Positions 1-6,202 of a stretch of DNA of 6,202 nt are shown here, in pieces. The notes beneath the pieces were generated by a model. The model saw only the letters and a program-made list of their open reading frames with translations. It did not search any database and was not told where the DNA came from. The stretch is from Actinomycetota bacterium (lineage in GTDB: Bacteria > Actinomycetota > Acidimicrobiia > Acidimicrobiales > Acidimicrobiaceae): NCBI GenBank assembly GCA_004366215.1, contig SIRY01000203.1, positions 1 through 6,202 on the forward strand, in the 5' to 3' direction. Both the position numbers and the translations under genes were made by a program. Position 1 is the stretch's first letter. Every line of letters begins with the position of its first letter.

Positions 1-385
1 CGACCTGCTTGGCTCTGTACCGCTTGCGGGCATCTGCCTCGGTCACCAGCTGCTCGCCCTCGCAGCAGGCGCACAGACGCGCAAGCTCCCCTTTGGACAC
101 CACGGCTCGAACCACCCAGTCTTGCTCACCGAATCCGGCCGGGTCGCCATCACGGCTCAGAACCACACCTACGCAGTGACCGAAGCGTCGCTGCAGGCGC
201 TCGACGTGTCCGCCGAGGTGACGCGGCGTAACCTCTTCGACGGCGTCGTGGAGGGTGTGCGCTACCCCTCGCTGAGGGCAGTGGGTGTGCAGTACCATCC
301 AGAAGCTGCCCCAGGGCCCCGGGAGCAAGAACGCGAGGTCTACGACGCGCTCCTCCGGATGATCGCAGGAGGGGCGGGTGCCTAG
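1..385 (+). CDS. carA: Carbamoyl-phosphate synthase small subunit, 3' part (glutaminase domain)
   Basis: The reading frame is open from base 2 and ends at TAG 383-385; about 127 codons of the C-terminal class I glutamine amidotransferase domain are present and the N-terminal half lies outside the window. The nucleophile elbow GICLGHQ is visible, with the catalytic Cys codon at 35-37. [10 protein letters not shown] and TAQNHTYAV follow, which are typical of CarA rather than of other amidotransferases. QYHPEA supplies the catalytic His (296-298) and Glu (302-304). In the family this subunit hydrolyses glutamine and passes ammonia through a tunnel to CarB for carbamoyl phosphate synthesis in the cytoplasm. 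Its last codons overlap the start of carB by 8 nt, so the two are probably translationally coupled, as expected for subunits of one heterodimer. No frameshift or missing catalytic residue is seen in the visible part. Confidence 0.97.
   Translation, partial: DLLGSVPLAGICLGHQLLALAAGAQTRKLPFGHHGSNHPVLLTESGRVAITAQNHTYAVTEASLQALDVSAEVTRRNLFDGVVEGVRYPSLRAVGVQYHPEAAPGPREQEREVYDALLRMIAGGAGA
367..372 (+). promoter_or_regulatory. Shine-Dalgarno for carB
   Basis: A perfect AGGAGG lies inside the last codons of carA, 5 nt before GTG 378. It fixes the carB start at this GTG, which overlaps the carA stop region. Confidence 0.85.
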
Positions 386-3300
386 AGATCCGGCGCTGCG
401 CTCGGTCCTCGTCATCGGTTCGGGACCCATCGTCATTGGTCAGGCGAGCGAGTTCGACTACTCCGGCGTCCAGGCGTGTCGTGTCTTGCGCGACGAAGGC
501 TTGCGCGTCGTGCTCGCCAACTCGAACCCTGCGACGATCATGACAGACCCAGAGTTTGCCGATGCAACCTACGTCGAGCCGCTCACCCACGAGATCCTCG
601 AGCGGATCATCGAACGGGAACGGCCCGATGCGCTGCTTCCAACTCTGGGTGGACAGACGGCGTTGAACCTCGCCATGGAGCTCCACGCCTCAGGAGTGCT
701 GGCTCGCCACGGCGTGCGCATGCTCGGTGCACGTCCCGCGTCCATCGAGCTCGCTGAGAACCGCGAGGCGTTTCGCCAGCTCGTGACCAGCATCGACGAG
801 AACCTCGCTGTTCGAGGTGAGCTCGTGCGGTCCATGGAGCAGGGACTCGCGGTCGCTGAGCGCCTCGGCTTCCCGCTCATGCTGCGGCCCTCCTACATCC
901 TCGGTGGCGCCGGCACGGGCATCGCGACGAATCGGGCAAGTTTTGAGTCCATGTTGCGGGCAGGGCTCAACGCCTCGCCAGTCGGCGAGGTGCTCGTCGA
1001 GGAGTCGATCGCTGGGTGGAAAGAGTTCGAGCTCGAGGTGATGCGTGACGCACACGACAACTGCGTCGTCGTGTGCTCCATCGAGAACCTCGATCCGATG
1101 GGGATCCACACCGGCGACTCGATCACCGTTGCGCCGGCCCAAACCCTCACCGACGTGCAGTACCAGCAGATGCGCTCGCTCGCGTTCGAGATCCTTCGTC
1201 GGGTGGGTGTTGAGACCGGCGGCTCGAACGTCCAGTTCGCTGTCGAGCCTACGAGCGCCAGGATGGTCGTCGTCGAGATGAACCCGCGGGTCTCGCGCTC
1301 GAGCGCGCTCGCGTCGAAGGCGACGGGGTTTCCGATCGCGAAGATCGCAACGCGGTTGGCACTCGGCTACACGTTGGAGGAGATCACGAACGACATCACT
1401 GGCGTCACGCCGGCGAGCTTCGAGCCCGCGCTCGACTACGTCGTGGTCAAGGTCCCGCGCTGGGTCTTTGAGAAGTTTGAGGGCGCCGACGGCGTCCTTG
1501 GCACTCGGATGCAGTCGGTGGGCGAGACCATGGCCATCGGTCGCAGCTTCGCCGAGGCTCTGCAGAAGGCGCTTCGCGGCGTGGAGCGCTCGCGCGGCGG
1601 CCTTGGCATGGACGGAGCTGACGGGGCACTTGCCGTCACGAGCGATCAAGAGCTCGCTCGTCGGGTTGAGATTCCCACGGAGGAGCGCATCTTCGCCGTC
1701 GCCGAGGCGTTACGACGTGGTTGGTCGATCGAGCGCGTCTACGAGCTCTGTCGGATCGATCCCTGGTTCCTCGGTGAGATCGCGGGTATCGTCTCGCGCG
1801 AGCGGACCCTTCGCGGCCGGACGCTCGCCGAGCTCGACCACGAGGAGTTCCTCGAGCTCAAGCGATGGGGGTTTGGTGACGCCCAGCTCGCGCACGCGCT
1901 TGGGGTGAGCGAAGCTGCCGTACGAGCCCGCCGACGCGAGCTCGGCGTTACGGCGGTGTACAAGGCGGTCGATACCTGCGCAGCGGAGTTCCCAGCGCGT
2001 ACTCCGTACTACTACGGCACGTACGAGGAAGAGTCCGAGACGACGACCTCGGGTCGGCCAAGCGTCGTGATCATCGGGTCGGGCCCAAACCGCATCGGGC
2101 AAGGGATTGAGTTCGACTACTGCTGCGTCCACGCCGCGTTTGCGCTCCAAGACGCCGGCTACGACGCTGTGATGGTCAACTCGAACCCCGAGACGGTGTC
2201 GACCGACTACGACACCTCGTCCAGGCTCTACGTCGAGCCTCTCGTGCCCGAGCACGTCATCGACGTCATCGACCAGGAGCAACGGATCGGAAAGCTCGCG
2301 GGCGTCATCGTCTCGCTCGGTGGGCAGACGCCTCTCAAGCTCGCGCGAGAGCTCGATCCGTCGCTCGTGCTCGGCACGCCTGCTGACTCCATCGACATCG
2401 CAGAAGATCGGCGTCGGTGGGCCGACTTGTGCGCGCGGTTAGGGATCCGTCAGCCGCCCGGAGCGACGGTCGCGTCGCTCGCTGAGGCCAGGCAGGTTGT
2501 CGACGCGATCGGCCTGCCTGTCCTCGTGCGACCGAGCTACGTCCTTGGTGGGCGGGCGATGGAGATCGTCTACTCCCTCGAGGAGCTCGAAGCGGCCTTT
2601 GGCCGGTTGGCCGGACTAGCCGCCGAGGGGGAGGTGTCTGAGCAGCGCCCCATTCTCATCGACAGGTTTCTAGAGGGCGCCACCGAGGTCGACGTCGACG
2701 CCGTGCGAGATCACGAGGGTGCTGTGTGGATCGGCGCGATCATGGAGCACGTCGAAGAGGCGGGGATCCACTCTGGCGACTCGGCGTGTGCCATCCCGCC
2801 GATCTCGCTGCCGCCTTCGATCGTCGAGGAGATTGAGCAGACAACCCGAGCCGTCGCGGACGCTCTCTGCGTCGTCGGACTCTTAAACATCCAGTTCGCC
2901 GTCACTGACGACGGGGTCTACGTCATCGAGGCCAACCCCCGTGCCTCGCGGACCGTGCCGTTCGTCGCCAAGGCGACCGGGGTCGCGCTCGTCAAAGTCG
3001 CCACGAGGCTCATGCTCGGCGCCACGCTCCGCGAGCTCGAGGCTGAGGGGCTCGTAGCACCTCGGCGCACCTACCCCTACGTCGCTGTCAAAGAGGCCGT
3101 GCTGCCCTTCGGGCGCTTCCGCGGCGCCGACAGCGTCCTCGGTCCCGAGATGCGCTCAACCGGGGAGGTGATGGGCATCGACCGGTCGATGGCAGTCGCC
3201 TTCGCCAAGGCGCAGTTGGCGGCGGGGAATCGCCTGCCGAGCGACGGGACCGTCTTCGTGACGGTGGCCGATCGCGACAAGCCAGCCTTGACGCCCATCG

Positions 3301-3680
3301 CGCAACGCCTCGTCGAGCTCGGTTTTGACCTCGCTGCCACCGAGGGCACCGCGCGGTGGCTCGAGGCGCACGGAGTGCACGTCTCGCGGCTCGTCGCCAA
3401 GGTGACAGAGGAGGATGACCTCGACGAGCGATCAGCACCCGCGGGCTTTGACGACGCGGTGCAGCTCGTGCGATCGGGTCGCGTCGGTCTCATCATCAAC
3501 ACGCCCCGAGGTAGCGGTCCGAGACGAGACGGATATCGCCTGCGGACAGCTGCCCTCGAAGCGAAAGTTCCTCTCATCACGACCCTCGAAGCCGCCAGGG
3601 CGGCGGTAGATGCGGTCGCGGCGCTTCGGCACACCCCCCTCGACGTCAAGCCCCTCCAGGCGTACCATCGGGAGGGCTAG
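378..3680 (+). CDS. carB: Carbamoyl-phosphate synthase large subunit
   Basis: This 1100-residue protein (E. coli CarB is about 1073) has the complete duplicated architecture. The first ATP-grasp half, which makes carboxyphosphate, starts with GSGPIVIGQ (residues 14-22) and carries R129, R170, H244 in GIHTGDS, Q286, E300 and N302 in EMNPR. A linker/oligomerisation region follows at roughly 400-555 ([16 protein letters not shown]). The second half, which phosphorylates carbamate, begins at [10 protein letters not shown] (from 567) and carries R678, R718, H798 in GIHSGDS, Q839, E851 and N853 in EANPR. The C-terminal MGS-like allosteric domain starts near residue 957 and contains NTPRG, the region where UMP and ornithine act on the E. 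coli enzyme. It uses ammonia from CarA, bicarbonate and two ATP, and feeds pyrimidine and arginine synthesis. The GTG start at 378 is supported by AGGAGG and by alignment with E. coli. No key residue is missing. Confidence 0.98.
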   Translation: MPRDPALRSVLVIGSGPIVIGQASEFDYSGVQACRVLRDEGLRVVLANSNPATIMTDPEFADATYVEPLTHEILERIIERERPDALLPTLGGQTALNLAMELHASGVLARHGVRMLGARPASIELAENREAFRQLVTSIDENLAVRGELVRSMEQGLAVAERLGFPLMLRPSYILGGAGTGIATNRASFESMLRAGLNASPVGEVLVEESIAGWKEFELEVMRDAHDNCVVVCSIENLDPMGIHTGDSITVAPAQTLTDVQYQQMRSLAFEILRRVGVETGGSNVQFAVEPTSARMVVVEMNPRVSRSSALASKATGFPIAKIATRLALGYTLEEITNDITGVTPASFEPALDYVVVKVPRWVFEKFEGADGVLGTRMQSVGETMAIGRSFAEALQKALRGVERSRGGLGMDGADGALAVTSDQELARRVEIPTEERIFAVAEALRRGWSIERVYELCRIDPWFLGEIAGIVSRERTLRGRTLAELDHEEFLELKRWGFGDAQLAHALGVSEAAVRARRRELGVTAVYKAVDTCAAEFPARTPYYYGTYEEESETTTSGRPSVVIIGSGPNRIGQGIEFDYCCVHAAFALQDAGYDAVMVNSNPETVSTDYDTSSRLYVEPLVPEHVIDVIDQEQRIGKLAGVIVSLGGQTPLKLARELDPSLVLGTPADSIDIAEDRRRWADLCARLGIRQPPGATVASLAEARQVVDAIGLPVLVRPSYVLGGRAMEIVYSLEELEAAFGRLAGLAAEGEVSEQRPILIDRFLEGATEVDVDAVRDHEGAVWIGAIMEHVEEAGIHSGDSACAIPPISLPPSIVEEIEQTTRAVADALCVVGLLNIQFAVTDDGVYVIEANPRASRTVPFVAKATGVALVKVATRLMLGATLRELEAEGLVAPRRTYPYVAVKEAVLPFGRFRGADSVLGPEMRSTGEVMGIDRSMAVAFAKAQLAAGNRLPSDGTVFVTVADRDKPALTPIAQRLVELGFDLAATEGTARWLEAHGVHVSRLVAKVTEEDDLDERSAPAGFDDAVQLVRSGRVGLIINTPRGSGPRRDGYRLRTAALEAKVPLITTLEAARAAVDAVAALRHTPLDVKPLQAYHREG
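3670..3675 (+). promoter_or_regulatory. Shine-Dalgarno for pyrD
   Basis: GGGAGG lies in the last carB codons, 5 nt before GTG 3681. It supports the abutting start directly after the carB TAG, with no intergenic base. Confidence 0.75.
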
Positions 3681-4610
3681 GTGGTAGACCTCACGGTTCG
3701 ACGGGGCGGCCTGGCCTTAGAGAACCCGATTCTCACGGCTGCTGGGTGTGCCGGCTTCGGGGTCGAGCTCGCAGCGGTGCTGCCACTCGAGCGCCTCGGC
3801 GCACACGTCGTCAAGTCCCTCGCACCGTTCGCGACGGCGGGGAACCCTGCCCCGCGGCTCGCGCCGATCCCAGGGGGCATGCTCAACTCTGTGGGGCTCG
3901 CCGGGCCAGGGTTGCACTACTGGCTCGAGCACGTCTGGCCGGAGCTCGAGCGCGCCCACGTCCCCACCGCCGTGAGCTTGTGGGGGCGCCGCATCGAGGA
4001 CTACGCAGCGGGCGCGCAGGCGCTCGCACACCTCGGCGACGCGATCCGCTACGTCGAGCTCAACCTATCGTGCCCCAACCTCGAGGCCGATCGGCACCTC
4101 TTTGCTCACGATCCAGTCGCGACGGCACGCGTCGTCGCAGCGGTCTGCGCCGCGGTCGACCGGCCGATCCTCGTCAAGCTCTCGGCGAACACCGATCAGC
4201 TCGTCGACGTCGCCACGCGTGCGGTCGAGGCAGGAGCAGCTGGCGTCGTCGCAGTGAACACGCTCTTCGCCCAGTGGTACAAGGGTGGCCACGCCGTGCT
4301 CGGCACCCCGCGCGGTGGCGGGCTTTCAGGCAGCGCGATCCACGCCGTCGCGCTGCGCGCCGTCGCTGACGTTCGGGCCGTCCTCCCCGAGGCTGCGATC
4401 ATTGGGGTTGGAGGGGTCGCGACCTTGAGCGACGTCGAGCGATTCGTGGCCGCCGGAGCTGACGCGATCCAGGTGGGCACAGCGCTGTTCGTCGACCCGC
4501 GTCGACCCGTGCGGCTCATTGACGCCTTGTGCGCTGCCGTGGAGCGCGAGGGGTGTGGGTCGTGGGCCGGGTGGGTCGAGCGGGTGCGCCGTGAGGGGAG
4601 GACATCGTGA
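3681..4610 (+). CDS. pyrD: Dihydroorotate dehydrogenase, class 1 (1B-like catalytic subunit)
   Basis: This 309-residue FMN TIM-barrel enzyme oxidises dihydroorotate to orotate in pyrimidine synthesis. The visible signatures are K45 in VVKSLAPF, AGNPAPR (53-59), GGMLNSVGL (65-73), LNLSCPN (127-133) with C131 as the catalytic base, K166 in LVKLSAN, N193-T194, GGGLSG (212-217), IGVGGV (241-246) and QVGTA (264-268). A cysteine in the NxSCPN motif and the lack of an N-terminal membrane extension make it class 1 and soluble, unlike the quinone-linked class 2 enzyme of mycobacteria. NSVGLAGPG and GGLSG resemble class 1B more than 1A. Class 1B normally needs the iron-sulfur/FAD partner PyrK to pass electrons to NAD+, and no pyrK lies in this window. 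KLSAN replaces the more common KLSPN, and the stretch after NT (LFAQWYKGGHAVLG) departs from the usual 1B sequence. Fumarate or another acceptor cannot be excluded. The gene abuts carB and overlaps pyrF. Confidence 0.94.
   Translation: MVDLTVRRGGLALENPILTAAGCAGFGVELAAVLPLERLGAHVVKSLAPFATAGNPAPRLAPIPGGMLNSVGLAGPGLHYWLEHVWPELERAHVPTAVSLWGRRIEDYAAGAQALAHLGDAIRYVELNLSCPNLEADRHLFAHDPVATARVVAAVCAAVDRPILVKLSANTDQLVDVATRAVEAGAAGVVAVNTLFAQWYKGGHAVLGTPRGGGLSGSAIHAVALRAVADVRAVLPEAAIIGVGGVATLSDVERFVAAGADAIQVGTALFVDPRRPVRLIDALCAAVEREGCGSWAGWVERVRREGRTS
4595..4602 (+). promoter_or_regulatory. Shine-Dalgarno for pyrF
   Basis: GGGGAGGA lies inside the final pyrD codons, 4 nt before GTG 4607. It supports the GTGA overlap between the pyrF start and the pyrD stop, and translational coupling of the two. 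Confidence 0.8.
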
Positions 4611-5338
4611 GGCATCAGTGGGCGCTTCGAGACCGGTTCGCTCTCGCGTTGGATCGAGACGACGCCGTCGAGGCCCAGCGGCTCGCGAGCACGCTCCAAC
4701 CGTGGTTCGGCGTCGCCAAGGTCGGACTCGAGCTGTTCACCGCCGCTGGGCCAGCGGTCGTTGCGACGCTGGCAGACGCGGGCTTTCGTGTCTTTGCCGA
4801 CCTCAAGCTCCACGACATTCCGACGACTGTCTACCGTGCGGCACGTGTGCTCGGGTCCCTCGGTGTCGAGCTCGCGACCTTACACGCTGTCGGCGGCCGT
4901 GCCATGCTCCGAGCGGGCGTCGAGGGGCTCGTCGAGGGGGCGGATCGCAGTGGCGCGTCGACGCCGATCGCTCTTGGCGTCGTCTCGCTGACATCTCAGC
5001 CAGCGCTCCCGCACGACGTGCTCGTTGCACGTGTCGAGGACGTCGTCGCGGCGGGCTGCCAAGGTGTCGTCGTGGGCGGCGACCACCTCGCGCTCGTGAG
5101 CGAGCGGTGGCCAGACCTGTTGCGCGTGGTACCGGGTATCCGAAGCCTCCGAGGTGGGCACCACGACCAGCGCCAGGTTCTCACCGTCCAAGAGGCCTTC
5201 CGCCGAGGCGCCGACGTCGTCGTGGTTGGCCGCGCCGTCACCGAGGCGTCTGATCCAGCGGCTGTCGCCGCCACGCTCTTGCGAGAGGCTGACCTCGCTC
5301 GTGGCGAGCAAGATTCGAGCGAATCGCGACCTAGATGA
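4607..5338 (+). CDS. pyrF: Orotidine 5'-phosphate decarboxylase
   Basis: This 243-residue TIM barrel catalyses the last step of UMP synthesis, OMP to UMP plus CO2. The landmarks are ALD with D16, K38 in VAKVGLELF, the catalytic cluster DLKLHDIP (65-72, with D65, K67 and D70), HAVGG (93-97), GVVSLTS (124-130), VPGIR (175-179) as the phosphate-loop region, and VVGRAVTEA (206-214). The length and the DxKxxDIP form match the E. coli/B. subtilis type, not the longer mycobacterial type with a DAKRGDIG motif. HHDQRQV stands where DDQKR is usual. The last 15 or so residues are a charged, probably disordered tail. The GTG start overlaps the pyrD stop by 4 nt, so it belongs to the same transcript. Its stop at 5336-5338 lies within an inverted repeat that reaches the mihF start codon. 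Confidence 0.97.
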   Translation: MRHQWALRDRFALALDRDDAVEAQRLASTLQPWFGVAKVGLELFTAAGPAVVATLADAGFRVFADLKLHDIPTTVYRAARVLGSLGVELATLHAVGGRAMLRAGVEGLVEGADRSGASTPIALGVVSLTSQPALPHDVLVARVEDVVAAGCQGVVVGGDHLALVSERWPDLLRVVPGIRSLRGGHHDQRQVLTVQEAFRRGADVVVVGRAVTEASDPAAVAATLLREADLARGEQDSSESRPR

Positions 5339-5365
5339 GCGCATGCTCTGCTAGGTTGCGCTCAT
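5335..5365. repeat. Perfect 9-bp inverted repeat across the pyrF stop and mihF start
   Basis: ATGAGCGCA (5335-5343) is the exact reverse complement of TGCGCTCAT (5357-5365), with a 13-nt loop. The left arm contains the pyrF stop codon; the right arm ends with the first two bases of the mihF ATG. As RNA it could hide the mihF start until ribosomes finish pyrF. As DNA it is a dyad around the -10-like element. No U-tract follows, so it is not a standard intrinsic terminator. Confidence 0.6.
5349..5357 (+). promoter_or_regulatory. Candidate extended -10 promoter for a leaderless mihF transcript
   Basis: TGCTAGGTT reads as an extended -10 element (TGn followed by TAnnnT, hexamer 5352-5357). The A of the mihF ATG at 5364 is 7 nt past the hexamer end, the normal distance to a transcription start, so transcription could begin at the ATG itself. 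Leaderless messages of this form are common in Actinomycetota. I see no convincing -35 about 17 nt upstream, which an extended -10 can tolerate. The short spacing and the lack of a good Shine-Dalgarno support the reading; the motif alone is weak. Confidence 0.45.
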
Positions 5366-5684
5366 GCCTTTGCCACCATCGCTCAGTCCAGAGCAACGTC
5401 AGGCAGCCCTCCAGAAGGCTGCCGAAGCTCGGCGAGCTCGTGCCGAGATCAAAGAGCGCCTCAAGATGGGCTCCTTGACACTCGCCGACCTCCTCGCACG
5501 TGCTGACAGTGACGAGATCATCGGCAAGATGAAGGTCGTCGCTGTCCTCGAGTCGCTGCCGGGCATCGGGAAAGTCAAGGCTCGCCGGATCATGGATGAG
5601 GTCGGTGTCGCCGACAGCCGGCGTGTCCAGGGGCTCGGTTCGGTTCAGCGCCAGCGGTTGCTCGAGGAGATCGAAGGGCGCTGA
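5364..5684 (+). CDS. mihF: Integration host factor, actinobacterial type (mIHF/sIHF)
   Basis: This 106-residue nucleoid-associated DNA-bending protein matches mycobacterial mIHF and Streptomyces sIHF along most of its length: LSPEQRQAALQKA near the N-terminus, a basic helix EARRARAEIKERLK (21-34), DEIIGKMKV (50-58), the helix-two-turn-helix LPGIGKVKARRIM (65-77), and SRRVQGLG (85-92) before a C-terminal helix. The family binds DNA with little sequence specificity as a single subunit and was first found as the host factor for phage L5 integration; it is unrelated to the E. coli IHF alpha/beta pair. Gln89 stands where I recall Arg in the mycobacterial and Streptomyces proteins. The ATG start at 5364 follows the expected M(A/P)LP beginning. 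There is no good Shine-Dalgarno (only TAGG about 8 nt away), and a possible leaderless promoter and an inverted repeat precede it. It lies directly upstream of gmk, a conserved actinobacterial pairing. Confidence 0.96.
   Translation: MPLPPSLSPEQRQAALQKAAEARRARAEIKERLKMGSLTLADLLARADSDEIIGKMKVVAVLESLPGIGKVKARRIMDEVGVADSRRVQGLGSVQRQRLLEEIEGR
5673..5678 (+). promoter_or_regulatory. Possible Shine-Dalgarno for gmk
   Basis: GAAGGG in the last mihF codons is 11 nt before GTG 5690, longer than usual, but 5 nt before ATC 5684, the same spacing as the carB and pyrD sites. It therefore bears on which gmk start is used. Confidence 0.4.
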
Positions 5685-5689
5685 TCATC

Positions 5690-6202
5690 GTGCTCTGTGG
5701 CCCGGGCGGCGTCGGCAAAGGGACGCTTGCTCGGCGACTCGAGTCGTCGCTGCCCGGGTCGCACCTCGCTCGCTCCTACACGACTCGGCCTCGCCGTCTT
5801 GGGGAGCGAGCGGATGCCTACACGTTCGTGACCGAGGCGGAGTTCGAACGCTCCCGCGAGGCAGGCGCATTCCTCGAGTGGGCTCGCTTCGGAGCGTACG
5901 CCTACGGGACCCCGCGACGCGAGCTCTCCCGAGGCGATCCGACCATCCTCGAGATCGCCGTGCAGGGCGCGGCCTCGGTCCAGAGGCTTGGTCTCGCCTC
6001 CCTCACGATCGGTGTAGTGCCACCGAGCCTCGCGGAGCTCGAGCGCCGCATGCGTCGTCGTGGCGACGACGACGCCCACGTCGAGCGCCGTCGTGCCATC
6101 GCGCAGAGGGAGGTCGCGACCATGGTCGACCTCGTCGATCACCTCGTCGTCAACGACCGTCTCGAGCGGGCGGTAGCCGAAATGGTGGCCCTAGTACGAG
6201 GC
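5690..6202 (+). CDS. gmk: Guanylate kinase, 5' part (runs off the window)
   Basis: 171 codons are visible; E. coli Gmk has 207, so little is missing. It phosphorylates GMP or dGMP with ATP to the diphosphate, in the cytoplasm. Numbered from GTG 5690, the P-loop is GPGGVGKGT (4-12). The GMP-binding set follows: SYTTR (S29, R33), R36, Y44, E63, YGT (Y72, T74) and E88, then the lid RRRGDDD (122-128) and VVND near the end. Two departures from the family are visible: Gly for Ser in the GPSG P-loop, and Ala90 in EIAVQG where most bacterial enzymes have EIDVQG. The start is uncertain. GTG 5690 removes most of the first beta strand (IIVL), yet no ATG, GTG or TTG occurs upstream in this frame before a stop at 5597. 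ATC 5684, overlapping the mihF TGA, or CTG 5681 would restore the strand. It is probably coupled to mihF. Confidence 0.93.
   Translation, partial: MLCGPGGVGKGTLARRLESSLPGSHLARSYTTRPRRLGERADAYTFVTEAEFERSREAGAFLEWARFGAYAYGTPRRELSRGDPTILEIAVQGAASVQRLGLASLTIGVVPPSLAELERRMRRRGDDDAHVERRRAIAQREVATMVDLVDHLVVNDRLERAVAEMVALVRG
6052..6075. repeat. Perfect 10-bp inverted repeat inside gmk (lid region)
   Basis: GCGTCGTCGT (6052-6061) and ACGACGACGC (6066-6075) are exact reverse complements around a 4-nt GGCG loop. They encode the Arg-Arg-Arg-Gly-Asp-Asp-Asp part of the lid. Arg CGT and Asp GAC triplets are largely complementary, so the hairpin may be a by-product of codon choice. No U-tract follows, so it is not an intrinsic terminator. 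Confidence 0.5.

Noticed and set aside
971..992. Inverted repeat within carB (CCTCGCC/GGCGAGG, 4-nt loop)
   Set aside because: The perfect stem is only 7 bp, lies deep in conserved coding sequence, has no U-tract, and is easily produced by Leu, Ala, Gly and Glu codon bias.
690..1649. Long open frame on the - strand inside carB (319 codons)
   Set aside because: It is antisense to an intact carB with full domain motifs, has no recognisable motifs of its own, and is the sort of shadow frame that high-GC coding DNA produces. The same applies to the other - strand frames, such as 4196-4813 and 5645-6142.
1710..1712. Rare TTA leucine codons (also near 2438, 2883, 3717 and 4880)
   Set aside because: TTA can mark bldA control in Streptomyces, but these are scattered through housekeeping genes and the window does not look like Streptomyces.
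2688..2699. 12-base perfect palindrome GTCGACGTCGAC in carB
   Set aside because: It simply encodes the conserved Val-Asp-Val-Asp of the ATP-grasp domain, each with its preferred codon; no operator role is suggested mid-gene.
378..3680. Internal sequence similarity between the two halves of carB
   Set aside because: This is the ancient ATP-grasp duplication present in all CarB proteins, not a recent repeat.
4519..5253. Second + strand open frame across pyrD/pyrF (244 codons)
   Set aside because: Its product is a low-complexity Arg/Gly-rich shadow in another frame of two well-supported genes.
378..5338. Many GAGCTC and CTCGAG hexamers
   Set aside because: They follow from frequent Glu-Leu and Leu-Glu pairs using the preferred GAG and CTC codons; spacing is irregular and not repeat-like.

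Overview
The window is a densely packed, high-GC stretch of bacterial chromosome with every gene on the + strand. It carries the 3' part of a pyrimidine-biosynthesis operon followed by the actinobacterial nucleoid gene mihF and guanylate kinase. The layout is carA (3' part only), carB, pyrD, pyrF, mihF, gmk (5' part, cut by the window end). There are no mobile elements, tRNA/rRNA genes or CRISPR arrays, and no gene-free stretch longer than about 25 bases.

Organism: the mihF product is of the actinobacterial integration-host-factor type, which I know only from Actinomycetota. The order carA-carB-(...)-pyrF-mihF-gmk is the one I recall from Mycobacterium tuberculosis. Two things differ from mycobacteria: PyrD is a class 1 (cysteine, 1B-like) dihydroorotate dehydrogenase lying between carB and pyrF, and PyrF is the short bacterial type with a DLKLHDIP motif. 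This points to a deep-branching actinobacterial lineage (Acidimicrobiia- or Thermoleophilia-like) rather than a mycobacterium or streptomycete. That placement is inference.

How the genes work together: CarA takes ammonia from glutamine, and CarB makes carbamoyl phosphate with two ATP. The aspartate transcarbamoylase and dihydroorotase steps lie outside the window. PyrD oxidises dihydroorotate to orotate, and PyrF decarboxylates OMP to UMP. The four pyr genes are coupled: carA/carB overlap by 8 nt, carB/pyrD abut, and pyrD/pyrF overlap by 4 nt. Each of the three internal starts is a GTG with a purine-rich Shine-Dalgarno sequence about 5 nt upstream.

The pattern changes after pyrF. The 25-nt gap before mihF has no good Shine-Dalgarno. 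It does have an extended -10-like element placed correctly for a leaderless transcript starting at the mihF ATG, and a perfect 9-bp inverted repeat joining the end of pyrF to the mihF start codon. gmk follows mihF within a few bases, but its start is unclear. The clean GTG leaves almost nothing in front of the P-loop, and the better-spaced alternative is a non-canonical ATC overlapping the mihF stop.

I see no wholly new system here. The points worth a second look are the pyrF/mihF junction, the gmk start and its residue substitutions, and the 1B-like PyrD with no pyrK beside it.
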